64,000 bases of DNA from Flavobacterium piscis (GTDB lineage: Bacteria; Bacteroidota; Bacteroidia; Flavobacteriales; Flavobacteriaceae), in NCBI RefSeq assembly GCF_001686925.1, contig NZ_LVEN01000044.1, forward strand, positions 248,001 to 312,000, written 5' to 3'. The notes beneath the pieces are model-generated. The model had not been told where the DNA came from. It worked only from the letters and a program-made list of their open reading frames with translations, and did not search any database. Positions 1 through 8,473 of this stretch are shown in pieces (the stretch's first letter is position 1; every line of letters begins with the position of its first letter). The position numbers and the translations under genes were made by a program.

Positions 1-454
1 TTCCGGCTGCTTTTTGTGCCAGATCGGGACGGCCAACATCGCCAATAAATAAGGTGTCTCCAGAGAAAATAGCGTGATCTTTTCCGTTTTCGTCGATCAG
101 TAAATAAGTCGTGCTTTCCATGGTGTGACCAGGCGTATGCAAAGCTTTTATGGTGATTTTCCCGATTTTAAATTCTTGTCCGTCTTCGGCAGAAATGCAG
201 TCGAATTCGCAAGCAGCATTTGGCCCGTAAACAATGGGTGCCTGAGTTTCTTTGCTTAAATCGACATGTCCGGAAACAAAATCAGCGTGGAAATGTGTTT
301 CGAAAATGTATTTCAGTTTCACCTCATCGCGTTCTAAACGATCCAGATAAGGCTGAATTTCACGAAGCGGATCAATAATCGCAGCTTCGCCATTTGAGGT
401 TATATAGTAAGCACCTTGTGCTAAACATCCGGTGTAAATTTGTTCTATTTTCAT
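1..454 (-). CDS. MBL-fold metallo-hydrolase (persulfide dioxygenase-like), C-terminus cut by window edge
   Basis: Reading the minus strand from the ATG at 454 gives 151 codons that run off the window start. The frame shows the metallo-beta-lactamase metal site: THFHAD (H54, H56, D58), H63, HTPGH (H110) and SGDTLFIGDVGRPD (D133). The TLFIGDVGRPDL signature is typical of the ETHE1/BLH group, which oxidises glutathione persulfide or detoxifies sulfide and is often fused to rhodanese domains. The Crp/Fnr regulator, TSUP transporter and rhodanese farther on fit a dispersed sulfur-handling set. Whether a C-terminal rhodanese domain follows cannot be seen. The substrate is inferred from family only. 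Confidence 0.88.
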   Translation of the reverse strand, partial: MKIEQIYTGCLAQGAYYITSNGEAAIIDPLREIQPYLDRLERDEVKLKYIFETHFHADFVSGHVDLSKETQAPIVYGPNAACEFDCISAEDGQEFKIGKITIKALHTPGHTMESTTYLLIDENGKDHAIFSGDTLFIGDVGRPDLAQKAAG

Positions 455-480
455 GATATGTATTCTAAAAGAAGGGAATA

Positions 481-488
481 CAAAGGTA
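481..488 (-). promoter_or_regulatory. Bacteroidota -7 promoter box for the MBL-fold gene
   Basis: The minus strand reads TACCTTTG here, an exact match to the Bacteroidota -7 consensus TAnnTTTG, 26 nt upstream of the ATG at 454. No clear TTTG -33 element was found, so the call rests on the -7 box and its position. Confidence 0.5.
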
Positions 489-728
489 ACCTACTTTTTG
501 CTTAAAATAGGTGACTAATGTTACACAAATTTGATTTTTGTGTAAAAAAAGACAAGGTGTTTTTACCATATAAAGCCCATAGGAAATTTAAAAATACACA
601 TTTAAAAATTAATAATAGTTTTAAAATTGACGGTTTGCGTAATCTGCATTATGATAAAATGAACTTACATTACTTATATGGTGGAAGAAAAAAATCTACG
701 TAATTTTACAACTAACGAAATTATTGAT

Positions 729-1322
729 ATGAAAACAGAAGATTTATTAAATCAAATCGCTTTTATAAAAGAGATTGATAAATTGAAATATATCCAGCGA
801 AAAACAAAATTATTTAATAGTGATCGACACGAAAATGATGCAGAACACAGCTGGCATTTGGCTTTGATGGCGATTGTTTTGGCGGAACATTCAAACGAAC
901 CAATTGATATTCTAAAAGTAGTAAAAATGGTTCTGATACATGATATTGTCGAAATCGATGCCGGAGATGTCTTTATATACGATACACAAAAAAGTCATGA
1001 TAATACTGATGAAGAGCGATTGGCGGCGAATCGTATTTTCGGGTTATTGCCTACAAAGCAAGCTGATGAAATGATCGCTATTTGGGAAGAGTTTGAAGCC
1101 GGTGAAACCAACGAAGCCAAGTTTGCAAAATCGATGGACAGACTAGAACCTTTATTGCAAAACACTTCTAATAACGGAGGAACCTGGAAAGAATTTGATG
1201 TACGTTATAAAAAAGTATATGAAAAAAAGAGCGTTATAAAAGAAGGTTCAAAAACGATATGGAGTTATGCCGAAGGATTAATAAATGAAAGTGTTGCAAA
1301 AGGAATTTTGAAAGATGAATAA
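729..1322 (+). CDS. HD-domain phosphohydrolase (YfbR/HDDC2-like 5'-deoxynucleotidase family)
   Basis: The 197-residue product has the HD metal site in family order: ENDAEHSWH (H40, H43), IHDIVEIDAGD (H71, D72) and a downstream DRLEPLLQ aspartate. The relatives YfbR and HDDC2 are cytosolic enzymes that dephosphorylate deoxynucleoside monophosphates. An in-frame ATG at 678 would add 17 residues unlike the family, so the ATG at 729 (MKTEDLLNQ) is preferred. The gene stands alone, between the divergent MBL-fold gene and cydA. Family membership is strong; substrate is inferred. Confidence 0.85.
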   Translation: MKTEDLLNQIAFIKEIDKLKYIQRKTKLFNSDRHENDAEHSWHLALMAIVLAEHSNEPIDILKVVKMVLIHDIVEIDAGDVFIYDTQKSHDNTDEERLAANRIFGLLPTKQADEMIAIWEEFEAGETNEAKFAKSMDRLEPLLQNTSNNGGTWKEFDVRYKKVYEKKSVIKEGSKTIWSYAEGLINESVAKGILKDE

Positions 1323-1522
1323 TTAATTTTACCCTATAATTGTATAAGTTCATTTTAGGTTTTGCGAATTTTATATTTATATTAAATGTATTAAATGAAT
1401 TTTTTTATTGCAGTATGTTTAACCTTTTCAGATTAAGCTAAGGTTATATTTTCTTATCTAACTTATATGGTTTAAAAAAGAAAAAACTTCTTTTAAAGGC
1501 AGGGAATTCAGGTTTTAATGGG

Positions 1523-1530
1523 TAAATTTG
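1523..1530 (+). promoter_or_regulatory. Putative -7 box upstream of cydAB
   Basis: TAAATTTG, an exact TAnnTTTG match, lies 27 nt before the cydA ATG at 1558. No TTTG -33 element was recognised at the usual spacing. No clear Fnr-type palindrome was seen. Confidence 0.4.
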
Positions 1531-1557
1531 AGGAGACTTCATAAATAAATTACCGCC

Positions 1558-2904
1558 ATGGAAGAAATGCTTTTTTATGACCGAATGCAATTCGCCTTCA
1601 CCATTACTTTTCACTATCTTTTTCCGCAACTTACAATGGGTCTTTCGCTGATCATTGTTTATTTTAAATGGAAATATCTTAAAACTAAAGACGATCAATA
1701 CAATCACGCCACTCATTTCTGGATGAAAATTTTCGCTTTGAATTTTGCGATGGGTGTTGTAACGGGAATTCCAATGGAGTTTCAGTTTGGAACCAATTGG
1801 GCAAAATTCTCTGAATTAACCGGAGGAATTATTGGCCAAACACTCGCAATGGAAGGGATGTTCTCTTTCTTCTTAGAATCCTCATTTCTGGGTATCTTTT
1901 TGTTTGGAGAAAAAATAATTGGACATAAATGGCATTTTGTAACCGGCTTATTAATTATGATTGGTTCCTGGGCAAGTGGATACCTTATTATAGCCACACA
2001 TTCTTGGATGCAAAATCCTGTAGGTTATGAAATTCTCGAAAACGGAAAATTTGTGTTGACGAATTTTAAAGCCTTATTCCTGAATCCGTGGTTATGGCCT
2101 TCGTATTTACACAATCAGGCAGCATCTTTGGTTACAAGTTCATTTGTTGTGGCCGGAATTGGAGCTTTTTATATTTTGAGTAAAAAGAATGTTGCTTTCG
2201 GAAAAATGTTCGTGAAAACAGGCGTAATCTTCGGATTGATTTCTAGTGTTATTGTAGCGGTTCCAACGGGAGATTTACTGGCTAAAAATGTCGTAAAATA
2301 CCAACCTGTAACTTTTGCAGCAATGGAGGGAATTTTTCATACCGAAAAGAAAGGTTCTGAAATTGTTTTAATTGGGCAACCCGATGTAAAAGATAAAAAA
2401 CTGGATAATAAAATTGCCGTTCCTAATATCCTGAGTTTCCTTACTTACGGAAGCTGGCATCAGGAAATAAAAGGTCTGGATCAGTTTGAAGAAGATCTTC
2501 ACCCAACCAATATTTCCGGTTTATATTATGCTTATCATATTATGGTAGGACTCGGAACCATATTTATAGGTTTGATGGCTTTTGCACTTTTTCAGTTAAT
2601 TAGAAAGAAATTATTCGAAACCAAATGGGTTTTGTGGTCGCTGATGTTTATGATGCCATTTCCGTATATTGCCAATACCACAGGCTGGTACACGGCCGAA
2701 TTAGGAAGACAACCCTGGTTGGTTTATAATTTGTTGCGAACTTCTGCGGGAGCGTCACCAACGGTTTCGTCCGGAAATACCTTATTTACTTTGTTAGGTT
2801 TTATAGGATTGTATCTTTTACTTGGAATGTTGTTTTTGCTTTTGATTGGAAAAATCATCAATAAAGGACCACATAATGTTGAACTGAATTCAGAAAAAAT
2901 ATAA
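1558..2904 (+). CDS. cydA: Cytochrome bd quinol oxidase subunit I
   Basis: Subunit I of the cytochrome bd oxidase, an inner-membrane terminal oxidase that oxidises quinol and reduces oxygen at high affinity. Key residues line up with the E. coli enzyme: H19 (axial ligand of the high-spin heme b595 in the E. coli enzyme), H185 and M329 (heme b558 ligands, in YLHNQA and YHIMVG), E99 and E107 (proton path), E257 in the quinol site (KYQPVTFAAMEG) and the GRQPW signature at 383-387. At 448 residues with a short Q-loop, it is of the CydA type common in Bacteroidota. It is followed after 2 nt by cydB, so the two form an operon. The start gives MEEMLFYDRMQF, the usual family N-terminus. Confidence 0.97.
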   Translation: MEEMLFYDRMQFAFTITFHYLFPQLTMGLSLIIVYFKWKYLKTKDDQYNHATHFWMKIFALNFAMGVVTGIPMEFQFGTNWAKFSELTGGIIGQTLAMEGMFSFFLESSFLGIFLFGEKIIGHKWHFVTGLLIMIGSWASGYLIIATHSWMQNPVGYEILENGKFVLTNFKALFLNPWLWPSYLHNQAASLVTSSFVVAGIGAFYILSKKNVAFGKMFVKTGVIFGLISSVIVAVPTGDLLAKNVVKYQPVTFAAMEGIFHTEKKGSEIVLIGQPDVKDKKLDNKIAVPNILSFLTYGSWHQEIKGLDQFEEDLHPTNISGLYYAYHIMVGLGTIFIGLMAFALFQLIRKKLFETKWVLWSLMFMMPFPYIANTTGWYTAELGRQPWLVYNLLRTSAGASPTVSSGNTLFTLLGFIGLYLLLGMLFLLLIGKIINKGPHNVELNSEKI

Positions 2905-2906
2905 TT

Positions 2907-3983
2907 ATGGAATTTTTTTGGTACGTTGTTTTAATGGGAATTCTGGCCGTTTATATTGTATTAGACGGTTACGATTTTGGAGCAGGAATTATTCATTTAT
3001 TTTTTGCGAAAGAAGAAAAAGATAAAAAAGCAATTACAAGCGCTATTGGTCCGTTTTGGGATGCGAACGAAGTTTGGATTATTGCTGCGGGAGGTGTTTT
3101 GTTTTTTGCTTTCCCCACTTTATATGCGTCATCTTTCAGCGGATTTTATTTGCCGTTGATTATGATTTTATGGTTGTTGATTTTCCGTGCGATTGGTCTT
3201 GAAATGCGCGGGCAAGTGCATCATCCTATGTGGGAAGCGATTTGGGATAAAGCTTTTGGGATCGCCAGTTTGCTTTTGGCTTTATTCTTCGGGATTGCTT
3301 TGGGGAATATTGTTCGTGGTGTAAACTTAGGAATGGTAACCAACGGTGTTTCGACTCAGGAAGCACATTTTTTCTTTTTGCCTTTATGGAATCCAACTTT
3401 TAGTCCGCAGGCGAATGAGTTGGGAATTATTGATTGGTTCACACTTTTTCTGGGAATTGTGAGTGTTGTTGCGCTGACAATTCATGGTGCGAACTGGATT
3501 ATTTATAAAACGAATTCGGCATTGAATCCAAAACTGAAAAATGTAGTTTTTAAACTAAATATTGTTTTATTGGTTTTAGTTTGTATTTCGCTGCAAATCT
3601 GGCATTTTATTGAGCCAAAACCGTTTCATAATTTCGTCGAGAATCCAATTCTTTGGTTTTTTCCGTTAATGACTTTTGTTGGCATTTTAGGTTTGTTTAA
3701 AGTTCGTTCCTGGCAAAAAGACGGAATGGGATTTTTGTTTTCGACTTTGTTTCTGGTTGGAGGATTTGCTTCAACGGCGGTTTCGATTTTTCCGAATGTT
3801 TTGCCTTCAACTAATAATGTCAATCCGTCATTGACTATTTATAATACTGCTGCCGGAGAATATGGATTAAACGCCGGATTGAGCTGGTTTTTTATCGCTT
3901 TGTTTCTGGTAATTATTTATTTTATTATCCAGTACAGAGTTTTTAGCGGGAAGATGGATGATGTTGGGTATGGAGAACATTAA
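2907..3983 (+). CDS. cydB: Cytochrome bd quinol oxidase subunit II
   Basis: The 358-residue polytopic partner of CydA. The N-terminal DGYDFGAGI motif and the FWDANEVW stretch are CydB signatures, and about eight hydrophobic segments follow. It lies 2 nt after cydA and is surely co-transcribed with it; a strong hairpin with a T tract follows the stop. No small CydX-like gene was recognised behind it. Confidence 0.96.
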   Translation: MEFFWYVVLMGILAVYIVLDGYDFGAGIIHLFFAKEEKDKKAITSAIGPFWDANEVWIIAAGGVLFFAFPTLYASSFSGFYLPLIMILWLLIFRAIGLEMRGQVHHPMWEAIWDKAFGIASLLLALFFGIALGNIVRGVNLGMVTNGVSTQEAHFFFLPLWNPTFSPQANELGIIDWFTLFLGIVSVVALTIHGANWIIYKTNSALNPKLKNVVFKLNIVLLVLVCISLQIWHFIEPKPFHNFVENPILWFFPLMTFVGILGLFKVRSWQKDGMGFLFSTLFLVGGFASTAVSIFPNVLPSTNNVNPSLTIYNTAAGEYGLNAGLSWFFIALFLVIIYFIIQYRVFSGKMDDVGYGEH

Positions 3984-4029
3984 GTTTTTGTTTTTTGCTA
4001 CTAATTACACAAATTAATTATATGAATAG

Positions 4030-4057
4030 CCGTTGGTTTTAACCAACGGTTTTTTTA
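4030..4057 (+). terminator. Rho-independent terminator after cydAB
   Basis: Perfect 7-bp stem (CCGTTGG/CCAACGG) with a 6-nt TTTTAA loop, followed by seven Ts. It lies 46 nt after the cydB stop. Similar hairpins are frequent Flavobacterium intergenic repeats, so it may also be a repeat element. Confidence 0.75.
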
Positions 4058-4368
4058 TGCAGCAGTGTTGGCTTTAGCTAAATTGTTGAGTATATTTGGC
4101 TAAATCCAAGGAGGTTAGTTTCTTGTTCAGTGGGCTATAACCCAAGGTTGTCAAATGTCAATAATGATTGATTTTTCTATTGCCGTTGCTTTGTTTATCG
4201 CAAGAAGGTACGTATATACTTGCTAGGAACGAAGCGATCTCAATATGTAGTAATTATGTGTTTTTAAATTATTTGATGGCTTTGCGCAGTAAGTTTTTTA
4301 TTTAGAAGATAAATCTTATTTTTGGTATGCTTAAAAGAGGTTTGAAATTTTAAAAATAATAATAATAG
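4058..4368. other. Gene-free stretch with repeat-like half-sites
   Basis: No supported gene. It contains TTGGCTTTAGCTAAA and TTTGGCTAAATCCAA as a loose inverted pair at 4069-4125, then a GGGCTATAACCC near-palindrome at about 4132-4143. These look like remnants of the same interspersed repeat as the preceding terminator hairpin. The last 60 nt are AT-rich and may hold the promoter of the next gene. Confidence 0.45.
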
Positions 4369-4944
4369 ATGAAGGTTAAAATTGCAATAGGTGTTGTAGT
4401 ATTTTTTTTAATTGTATTTTATTCTTTAACGGAAATAAATTTTTTAGCTTACGAAAGTCCAAAAAAATATGATGAAATAGATAAAATTACGTTTAATGAT
4501 TTTAAGGGTTTAGAGTTTTTTCAAAATTCATTATATGGAAATAAACATTTTGCCTATATAAAAACATCAATTAATTATCAAATAGAAGAGGATTCAGTAA
4601 AAGTAGAATCATTTTTCCATCCTTCCAGTTCATATGTTTATAACAAGGATCTTTTTAGTAAGGAATTATTAACTCATGAGTTATATCATTTTAAGATAAC
4701 AGAACTATTTTCCAGAATGATAAAGAAAAAAATTTTCGAATCGAAAAACAGAGATAATATTCAAATTGAAAACTTGATTAATGAGTTAAAAATCAAAGAA
4801 AGACAATTTCAATTTAAGTATGATGATGATACTTTTCATAGCTATGTTTTTAGTGAACAAAGAAAGTATCAAAATGATATAGATAGTTTGTTAAATTTAC
4901 ACAGTAATTTTAAAAATCCCAAAGTTTATATAAATGAAAAATAA
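4369..4944 (+). CDS. DUF922-like membrane-anchored putative zinc protease
   Basis: A 191-residue protein with one N-terminal hydrophobic segment (about residues 4-22) and an exterior domain. The stretch ITFNDFKGLEF followed later by ELLTHELYHFKITELFSRM resembles the DUF922 pattern of a W/F-x-DFKG strand and an LLxHExxHF helix. HELYH is a literal HExxH zinc-binding motif. DUF922 proteins are predicted zinc metallopeptidases of unknown substrate. The last 11 nt overlap the following lipoprotein gene, which implies coupled expression. The pair is more AT-rich than its neighbours. Catalytic activity is inferred from the motif alone. Confidence 0.6.
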   Translation: MKVKIAIGVVVFFLIVFYSLTEINFLAYESPKKYDEIDKITFNDFKGLEFFQNSLYGNKHFAYIKTSINYQIEEDSVKVESFFHPSSSYVYNKDLFSKELLTHELYHFKITELFSRMIKKKIFESKNRDNIQIENLINELKIKERQFQFKYDDDTFHSYVFSEQRKYQNDIDSLLNLHSNFKNPKVYINEK

Positions 4945-5701
4945 TACAATTTTACTTTTTGCTTTTCTCTTGTTATGTTTAGTTAGTTGTAAAGAAGAGA
5001 ATAAATTTCCCCTTGAAAAAAAATATTGGGATGTTACAGATTATGATAACGTAATTAGAGAGGTTAAATACGGAACTAAACCAGATGAAAAATTACCAAC
5101 ATTTGATAATCCGGAAACTAAGCTTTTACTTGAGAAATTAACAGATCAGGAGAATTTTAAAGTTGTATTAGATGATAAAGAGTTAGGGCTTAAACACAGA
5201 AATGAAATAGCGCAACAATTTTTTGATAAATGGAAAGATATGACTACCATTTATAATGCAATTGACAGGACAGATAAATATATTTATGAAAAAGAATATC
5301 TTGAGGTTTTTAATTTTGGATTAGGCTTACAATTAAGATATTTCAAACTTGGAAATGATGAAATTATTGAAAAGGCAGATGATCCAAACTCATTATCAGT
5401 ACTAAATACGATAAATAGGAATACACAAACTCTTGTTAATAATATGATTATTTATTTGGATGAAATAAATAATGAAAAATCATATAGTGATCTAGGGTTG
5501 AATTTGATTGCTAATGGAATAGATAAGAATTTTACTGAATTAATTAATATTTATCCTAATTTTAATTACGATGATCTACTAGAAAAAGTTAATCTTATGT
5601 TGAAGAAAACAAAGTCTGAAAATATAAAACAATCATTGACAAAATTAAAACAACTTATTGAATCAAAAAAATCTACGAAAGTTGAACATTCTGAATTGTA
5701 G
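4934..5701 (+). CDS. Lipoprotein of unknown function paired with the DUF922-like gene
   Basis: The 255-residue product begins with a clear lipoprotein signal peptide (MKNNTILLFAFLLLCLVSC, lipobox LVSC, Cys19). The rest is charged and helical, with no domain I recognise. The start overlaps the upstream gene by 11 nt, so the two are likely translationally coupled and may act together at the envelope. Codon use is AT-rich like its partner. Function is unknown. Confidence 0.75.
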   Translation: MKNNTILLFAFLLLCLVSCKEENKFPLEKKYWDVTDYDNVIREVKYGTKPDEKLPTFDNPETKLLLEKLTDQENFKVVLDDKELGLKHRNEIAQQFFDKWKDMTTIYNAIDRTDKYIYEKEYLEVFNFGLGLQLRYFKLGNDEIIEKADDPNSLSVLNTINRNTQTLVNNMIIYLDEINNEKSYSDLGLNLIANGIDKNFTELINIYPNFNYDDLLEKVNLMLKKTKSENIKQSLTKLKQLIESKKSTKVEHSEL

Positions 5702-5852
5702 AATTTGATGCTTTAGTTTTTTATTTAATTGCTTCGTTCATTCAATTTTGCGTGTGTTCTTGAAAGTACTGAAGCAATCTTCTTCTGGGATATTGGTTTT
5801 ATTGATCGTACAATTTTTTTTAACTAAAATTTCTATTTCACACAAGTTTGCG

Positions 5853-5925
5853 TTAGGGATAGGAGCGATATCCTTTTTCTTGCTTCTTTAGCAAGAAAAA
5901 GATATAGCGGATAGCCCGTTCGCCG
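5853..5925 (+). repeat. Interspersed stem-loop repeat, family A copy 1
   Basis: Contains a perfect 10-bp stem, TTTTTCTTGC (5874-5883) and GCAAGAAAAA (5891-5900), with a 7-nt loop, then GATATAGCGGAT. The same layout recurs at 61547-61630 and, inverted, at 63679-63761. The surrounding 5702-6080 stretch shows no other gene or repeat that I can support. Confidence 0.8.
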
Positions 5926-6080
5926 CGGCGAAAACGCCCAAAACATTAACACCTTTTTATTTGTTGAAAATACCAGCTTAAACGTTTTAAATACTGGATG
6001 ATCTTGTTTTATATAAACTGGACTATAAGTGAGTTTGCTCTTTGCTATACTTTCGCTTTTTTAATCAAAATATCTAAACA

Positions 6081-6527
6081 ATGAATTACCAAATCAAAAA
6101 AGCAAGTATTGAAGACCTTGACGAAGCAGCGGAACTTTTTAACCTGTATCGTGTTTTTTACCGTCAGGAATCTGATGTCGAAAAAGGAAAAGCATTTCTG
6201 AAAGAGCGATTATTAAACAATGAGTCGGATATTTTTTTAGCAATGGTGGGCGAAAAAGCGGTTGGCTTTGTGCAGCTTTACAAATTATTTCATTATACCA
6301 AATTGCAAAAACAATGGCTGTTAAGTGATCTTTTTGTACATCCTGATTATAGAGGCAAAGGATTTTCGGTAGCCTTAATTGACCGAAGTAAACAATGGTG
6401 TGAGGAAACAAATGCCTGCGGTTTGATGCTGGAAACTGAAAAGACAAATGATATAGGCAATACATTATATCCGCGTTGTGGATTTGAATATGACGGACTG
6501 CATAATTATTACCATTGGTGGAAATAA
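6081..6527 (+). CDS. GNAT-family N-acetyltransferase
   Basis: A 148-residue single-domain GNAT protein. Family landmarks are the N-terminal ASIEDLDEAAELFNLYR strand-helix, the central FLAMVGEKAVGFVQLY strand pair and the acetyl-CoA loop LSDLFVHPDYRGKGFSVAL (R/Q-x-x-G-x-G/A type), then a C-terminal LYPRCGFEYDG motif. GNAT enzymes transfer acetyl from acetyl-CoA to amines or protein N-termini; the acceptor cannot be told here. It is monocistronic with a hairpin terminator behind it. Confidence 0.9.
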   Translation: MNYQIKKASIEDLDEAAELFNLYRVFYRQESDVEKGKAFLKERLLNNESDIFLAMVGEKAVGFVQLYKLFHYTKLQKQWLLSDLFVHPDYRGKGFSVALIDRSKQWCEETNACGLMLETEKTNDIGNTLYPRCGFEYDGLHNYYHWWK

Positions 6528-6534
6528 ATAATAA

Positions 6535-6572
6535 AAAATGGGGAAGCAGTAATTGTTTCCCCATTTTGGTTT
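6535..6572 (+). terminator. Hairpin terminator after the GNAT gene, possibly bidirectional
   Basis: Perfect 11-bp stem, AAAATGGGGAA (6535-6545) and TTCCCCATTTT (6557-6567), followed by GGTTTTC. The A-rich left side could also serve the convergent TSUP gene. Confidence 0.75.
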
Positions 6573-6576
6573 TCAT

Positions 6577-6607
6577 CTTTGTCGAAGTTCAAAACTTTGA
6601 CGAAGAT
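6577..6607. repeat. Short inverted repeat, TTTGTC-AAGTTCAAAACTTTGAC type
   Basis: CTTTGTCGAAGTT and AACTTTGACGAAG are separated by CAA. It is the same design as the perfect 15-bp inverted repeat at 44288-44320, so it appears to be a dispersed repeat. Confidence 0.5.
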
Positions 6608-6647
6608 TACACTACAAGTAAACTAAATCTGTGAGAAACAAAAAAAC

Positions 6648-7433
6648 TTAAAACAAAACCTCTTTGGTAATAATATAAAATCCCATTACGAGTACAAACC
6701 ATCCAAAAAGAGGCTTGAGTTTCGTTCCGTCAATTTTTTTCGAAAGCTGACTTCCGATAATCATTCCGAAAAGTGCCATGGCAGAAACGCCTAATAAAAA
6801 CGGATAATTTATGGGTGTGCCAATGTATAAATCGCCTCCAAAACCTATGGTTGAATTGATGGTAATAATCAGTAATGATGTTCCAACGGCTTGTTTCATA
6901 GGTAAATTGGCAAAAAAGAGCAGGGCAGGAATGATTAGAAATCCGCCTCCGGCACCCAGAAATCCGGTAATGATTCCGACTACGAAACCTATTATGCTTA
7001 ATTGTATGTAATTGGTTTCGGTTGTTTTTATTTTAGGTTTGTTTTTTCTAATCATGGAGATTGCTGCTGTGATCATCAAAACTGAAAAAATAATCATAAT
7101 TAGAAAATCTTTTGAAACGGAATAGGAAGCGATAGAAAATAGGGTAGAAGCAATCTGCGGAAAAATAACTTCACGAATAATCAGAATCGAAATCACAGAA
7201 GGAATCGCAAAGTACAATGCCGATTTGAGTTTAAGATTTCCCATTTTATAATGGCTATAACTCCCAAACATGGCAGTCAATCCCACAATAAACAAAGAAT
7301 AAGAGGTAGCCTGCTCCGGATTTACTTTAAACAAATACACTAAAATAGGAATGGTCAGGATCGATCCGCCTCCGCCAATTAAGCCCAGCGAAATCCCGAT
7401 AATAATCGAAGCAAAATAACCTAAATATTCCAT
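6648..7433 (-). CDS. Sulfite exporter TauE/SafE (TSUP) family permease
   Basis: A 261-residue, very hydrophobic inner-membrane protein with the two related TSUP halves. Each half opens with a glycine-rich helix: GLIGGGGSILTIPIL near the N-terminus and GFLGAGGGFLIIPALL after the central loop. TSUP proteins carry sulfite, thiosulfate, sulfoacetate or other organosulfur anions. An upstream extension to 7511 would add 26 cysteine-rich residues not expected in the family, so the ATG at 7433 is taken as start. The neighbouring Crp/Fnr regulator, rhodanese and MBL-fold gene support a sulfur role. Confidence 0.88.
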   Translation of the reverse strand: MEYLGYFASIIIGISLGLIGGGGSILTIPILVYLFKVNPEQATSYSLFIVGLTAMFGSYSHYKMGNLKLKSALYFAIPSVISILIIREVIFPQIASTLFSIASYSVSKDFLIMIIFSVLMITAAISMIRKNKPKIKTTETNYIQLSIIGFVVGIITGFLGAGGGFLIIPALLFFANLPMKQAVGTSLLIITINSTIGFGGDLYIGTPINYPFLLGVSAMALFGMIIGSQLSKKIDGTKLKPLFGWFVLVMGFYIITKEVLF

Positions 7434-7507
7434 TGCATTTGTTTTATGCAAAGGTGCTTGGATAAAAAGAAATCTACAGTAACATTTATCACATAAAAAA
7501 AATAAAC

Positions 7508-7530
7508 ACAAATTTCACGAATTTGCACAA
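7508..7530. repeat. Short dispersed repeat of AATTTCACGAATT type, copy 1
   Basis: AAATTTCACGAATTTGCAC recurs with small changes at 7741-7764 (inverted) and 8631-8655. The 7434-7743 interval holds no gene that I can support. Confidence 0.6.
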
Positions 7531-7740
7531 ATTGATTTGTCAGTTAGAGCGAATTCCATAACGCGCAAAGCATTTCGACTTCGCTCAATGTGACAACTGT
7601 TGTCTTTAAATATTAATTTTACCATTAAGATATTAAGAAAGTTAAGTTAGCTTCTTTATCTCTTAATAACTAAAAAGGGAATTAAGCATTAATCTTAATT
7701 TTTCTTAATACCTTAAATGGTTAAAATAAAAAAAAACTTA

Positions 7741-7764
7741 GTGTTAATTCGTGAAATTCGTGTT
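7741..7764 (-). repeat. AATTTCACGAATT-type dispersed repeat, copy 2, overlapping the end of the Crp/Fnr gene
   Basis: The minus strand reads AACACGAATTTCACGAATTA, matching the copies at 7508 and 8631. It encodes the final residues and stop codon of the regulator. Confidence 0.65.
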
Positions 7765-8385
7765 TAAAAGCTCAATTTGGCTGCGATTAAGTTTGACCAA
7801 ACCTCTTTGTTCCATTTTTTTGAGTAATCTTGAAATGACTTCACGTGAAGTATTCAATTCGGTTGCGATTTCCTGATGCGACAAATTAACTTCAGAACAT
7901 CCGCAGGCATCAGAATGTCTTTTGAGGTAAAATTCCAAACGTTCATCCATAGAGCGAAAAGCAATGTTGTCTACTACTTCAAGAACTTCCTCAAAACGGC
8001 TTCTGTAGGTTTCGATAACAAATTCGTACCAGGTTCTGTGTTCCATCATCCATTTGTCCATCATTTGCAGCGGAATCATCATGACCGTAACATCTTCGAC
8101 TACTTTGGCCATAATCTGGCTTTTTTCGCTTTTGGCGGTGCAAATCATAGAAATCGCGCAGGCTTGTCCGGGTTGTAAATAATACATTAAAAACTCACCG
8201 CCATCTTCGCCTTCACGATAGATTTTGATTTTTCCTTTGGTGATCAAAACGGTGTTTTTTATGTATTGTCCGGTTCGCATTAAAATGGTTCCGGTTTCAA
8301 AATCTTGCAGGCTTCCGTTCTCTTCTATGGTTGAAATGAGTTCGTTGGAGAAATTAGGAAAAATATTTTTAAGTGAGTTTTGCAT
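7744..8385 (-). CDS. Crp/Fnr-family transcriptional regulator
   Basis: The 213-residue product has an N-terminal cyclic-nucleotide-binding-like beta-barrel (about residues 20-125, with FETGTILMRTGQYIKNTVLITKGKIKIYRE) and a C-terminal winged helix-turn-helix (VNLSHQEIATELNTSREVISRLLKKMEQRGLV). There is no N-terminal FNR-type cysteine cluster, though a CGC motif lies at about residues 156-158 before the helix-turn-helix. It is probably a sensor-regulator of the nearby sulfur genes. The last codons (NTNFTN and stop) come from a dispersed repeat that crosses the gene end. Confidence 0.9.
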   Translation of the reverse strand: MQNSLKNIFPNFSNELISTIEENGSLQDFETGTILMRTGQYIKNTVLITKGKIKIYREGEDGGEFLMYYLQPGQACAISMICTAKSEKSQIMAKVVEDVTVMMIPLQMMDKWMMEHRTWYEFVIETYRSRFEEVLEVVDNIAFRSMDERLEFYLKRHSDACGCSEVNLSHQEIATELNTSREVISRLLKKMEQRGLVKLNRSQIELLNTNFTN

Positions 8386-8473
8386 ATGTTAATTGTGGTA
8401 ATAATAGCCCACGGATTTTACGGTTTGAACTGTTTTTCACAGATATAATTTTAAAAAAATCAAGGATTGAATT

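Noticed and set aside
518-703. 61-codon plus-strand frame before the HD-domain gene
   Set aside because: Low-complexity basic sequence, overlaps the next gene's longest frame, and lies in the divergent promoter region; no protein-like pattern.
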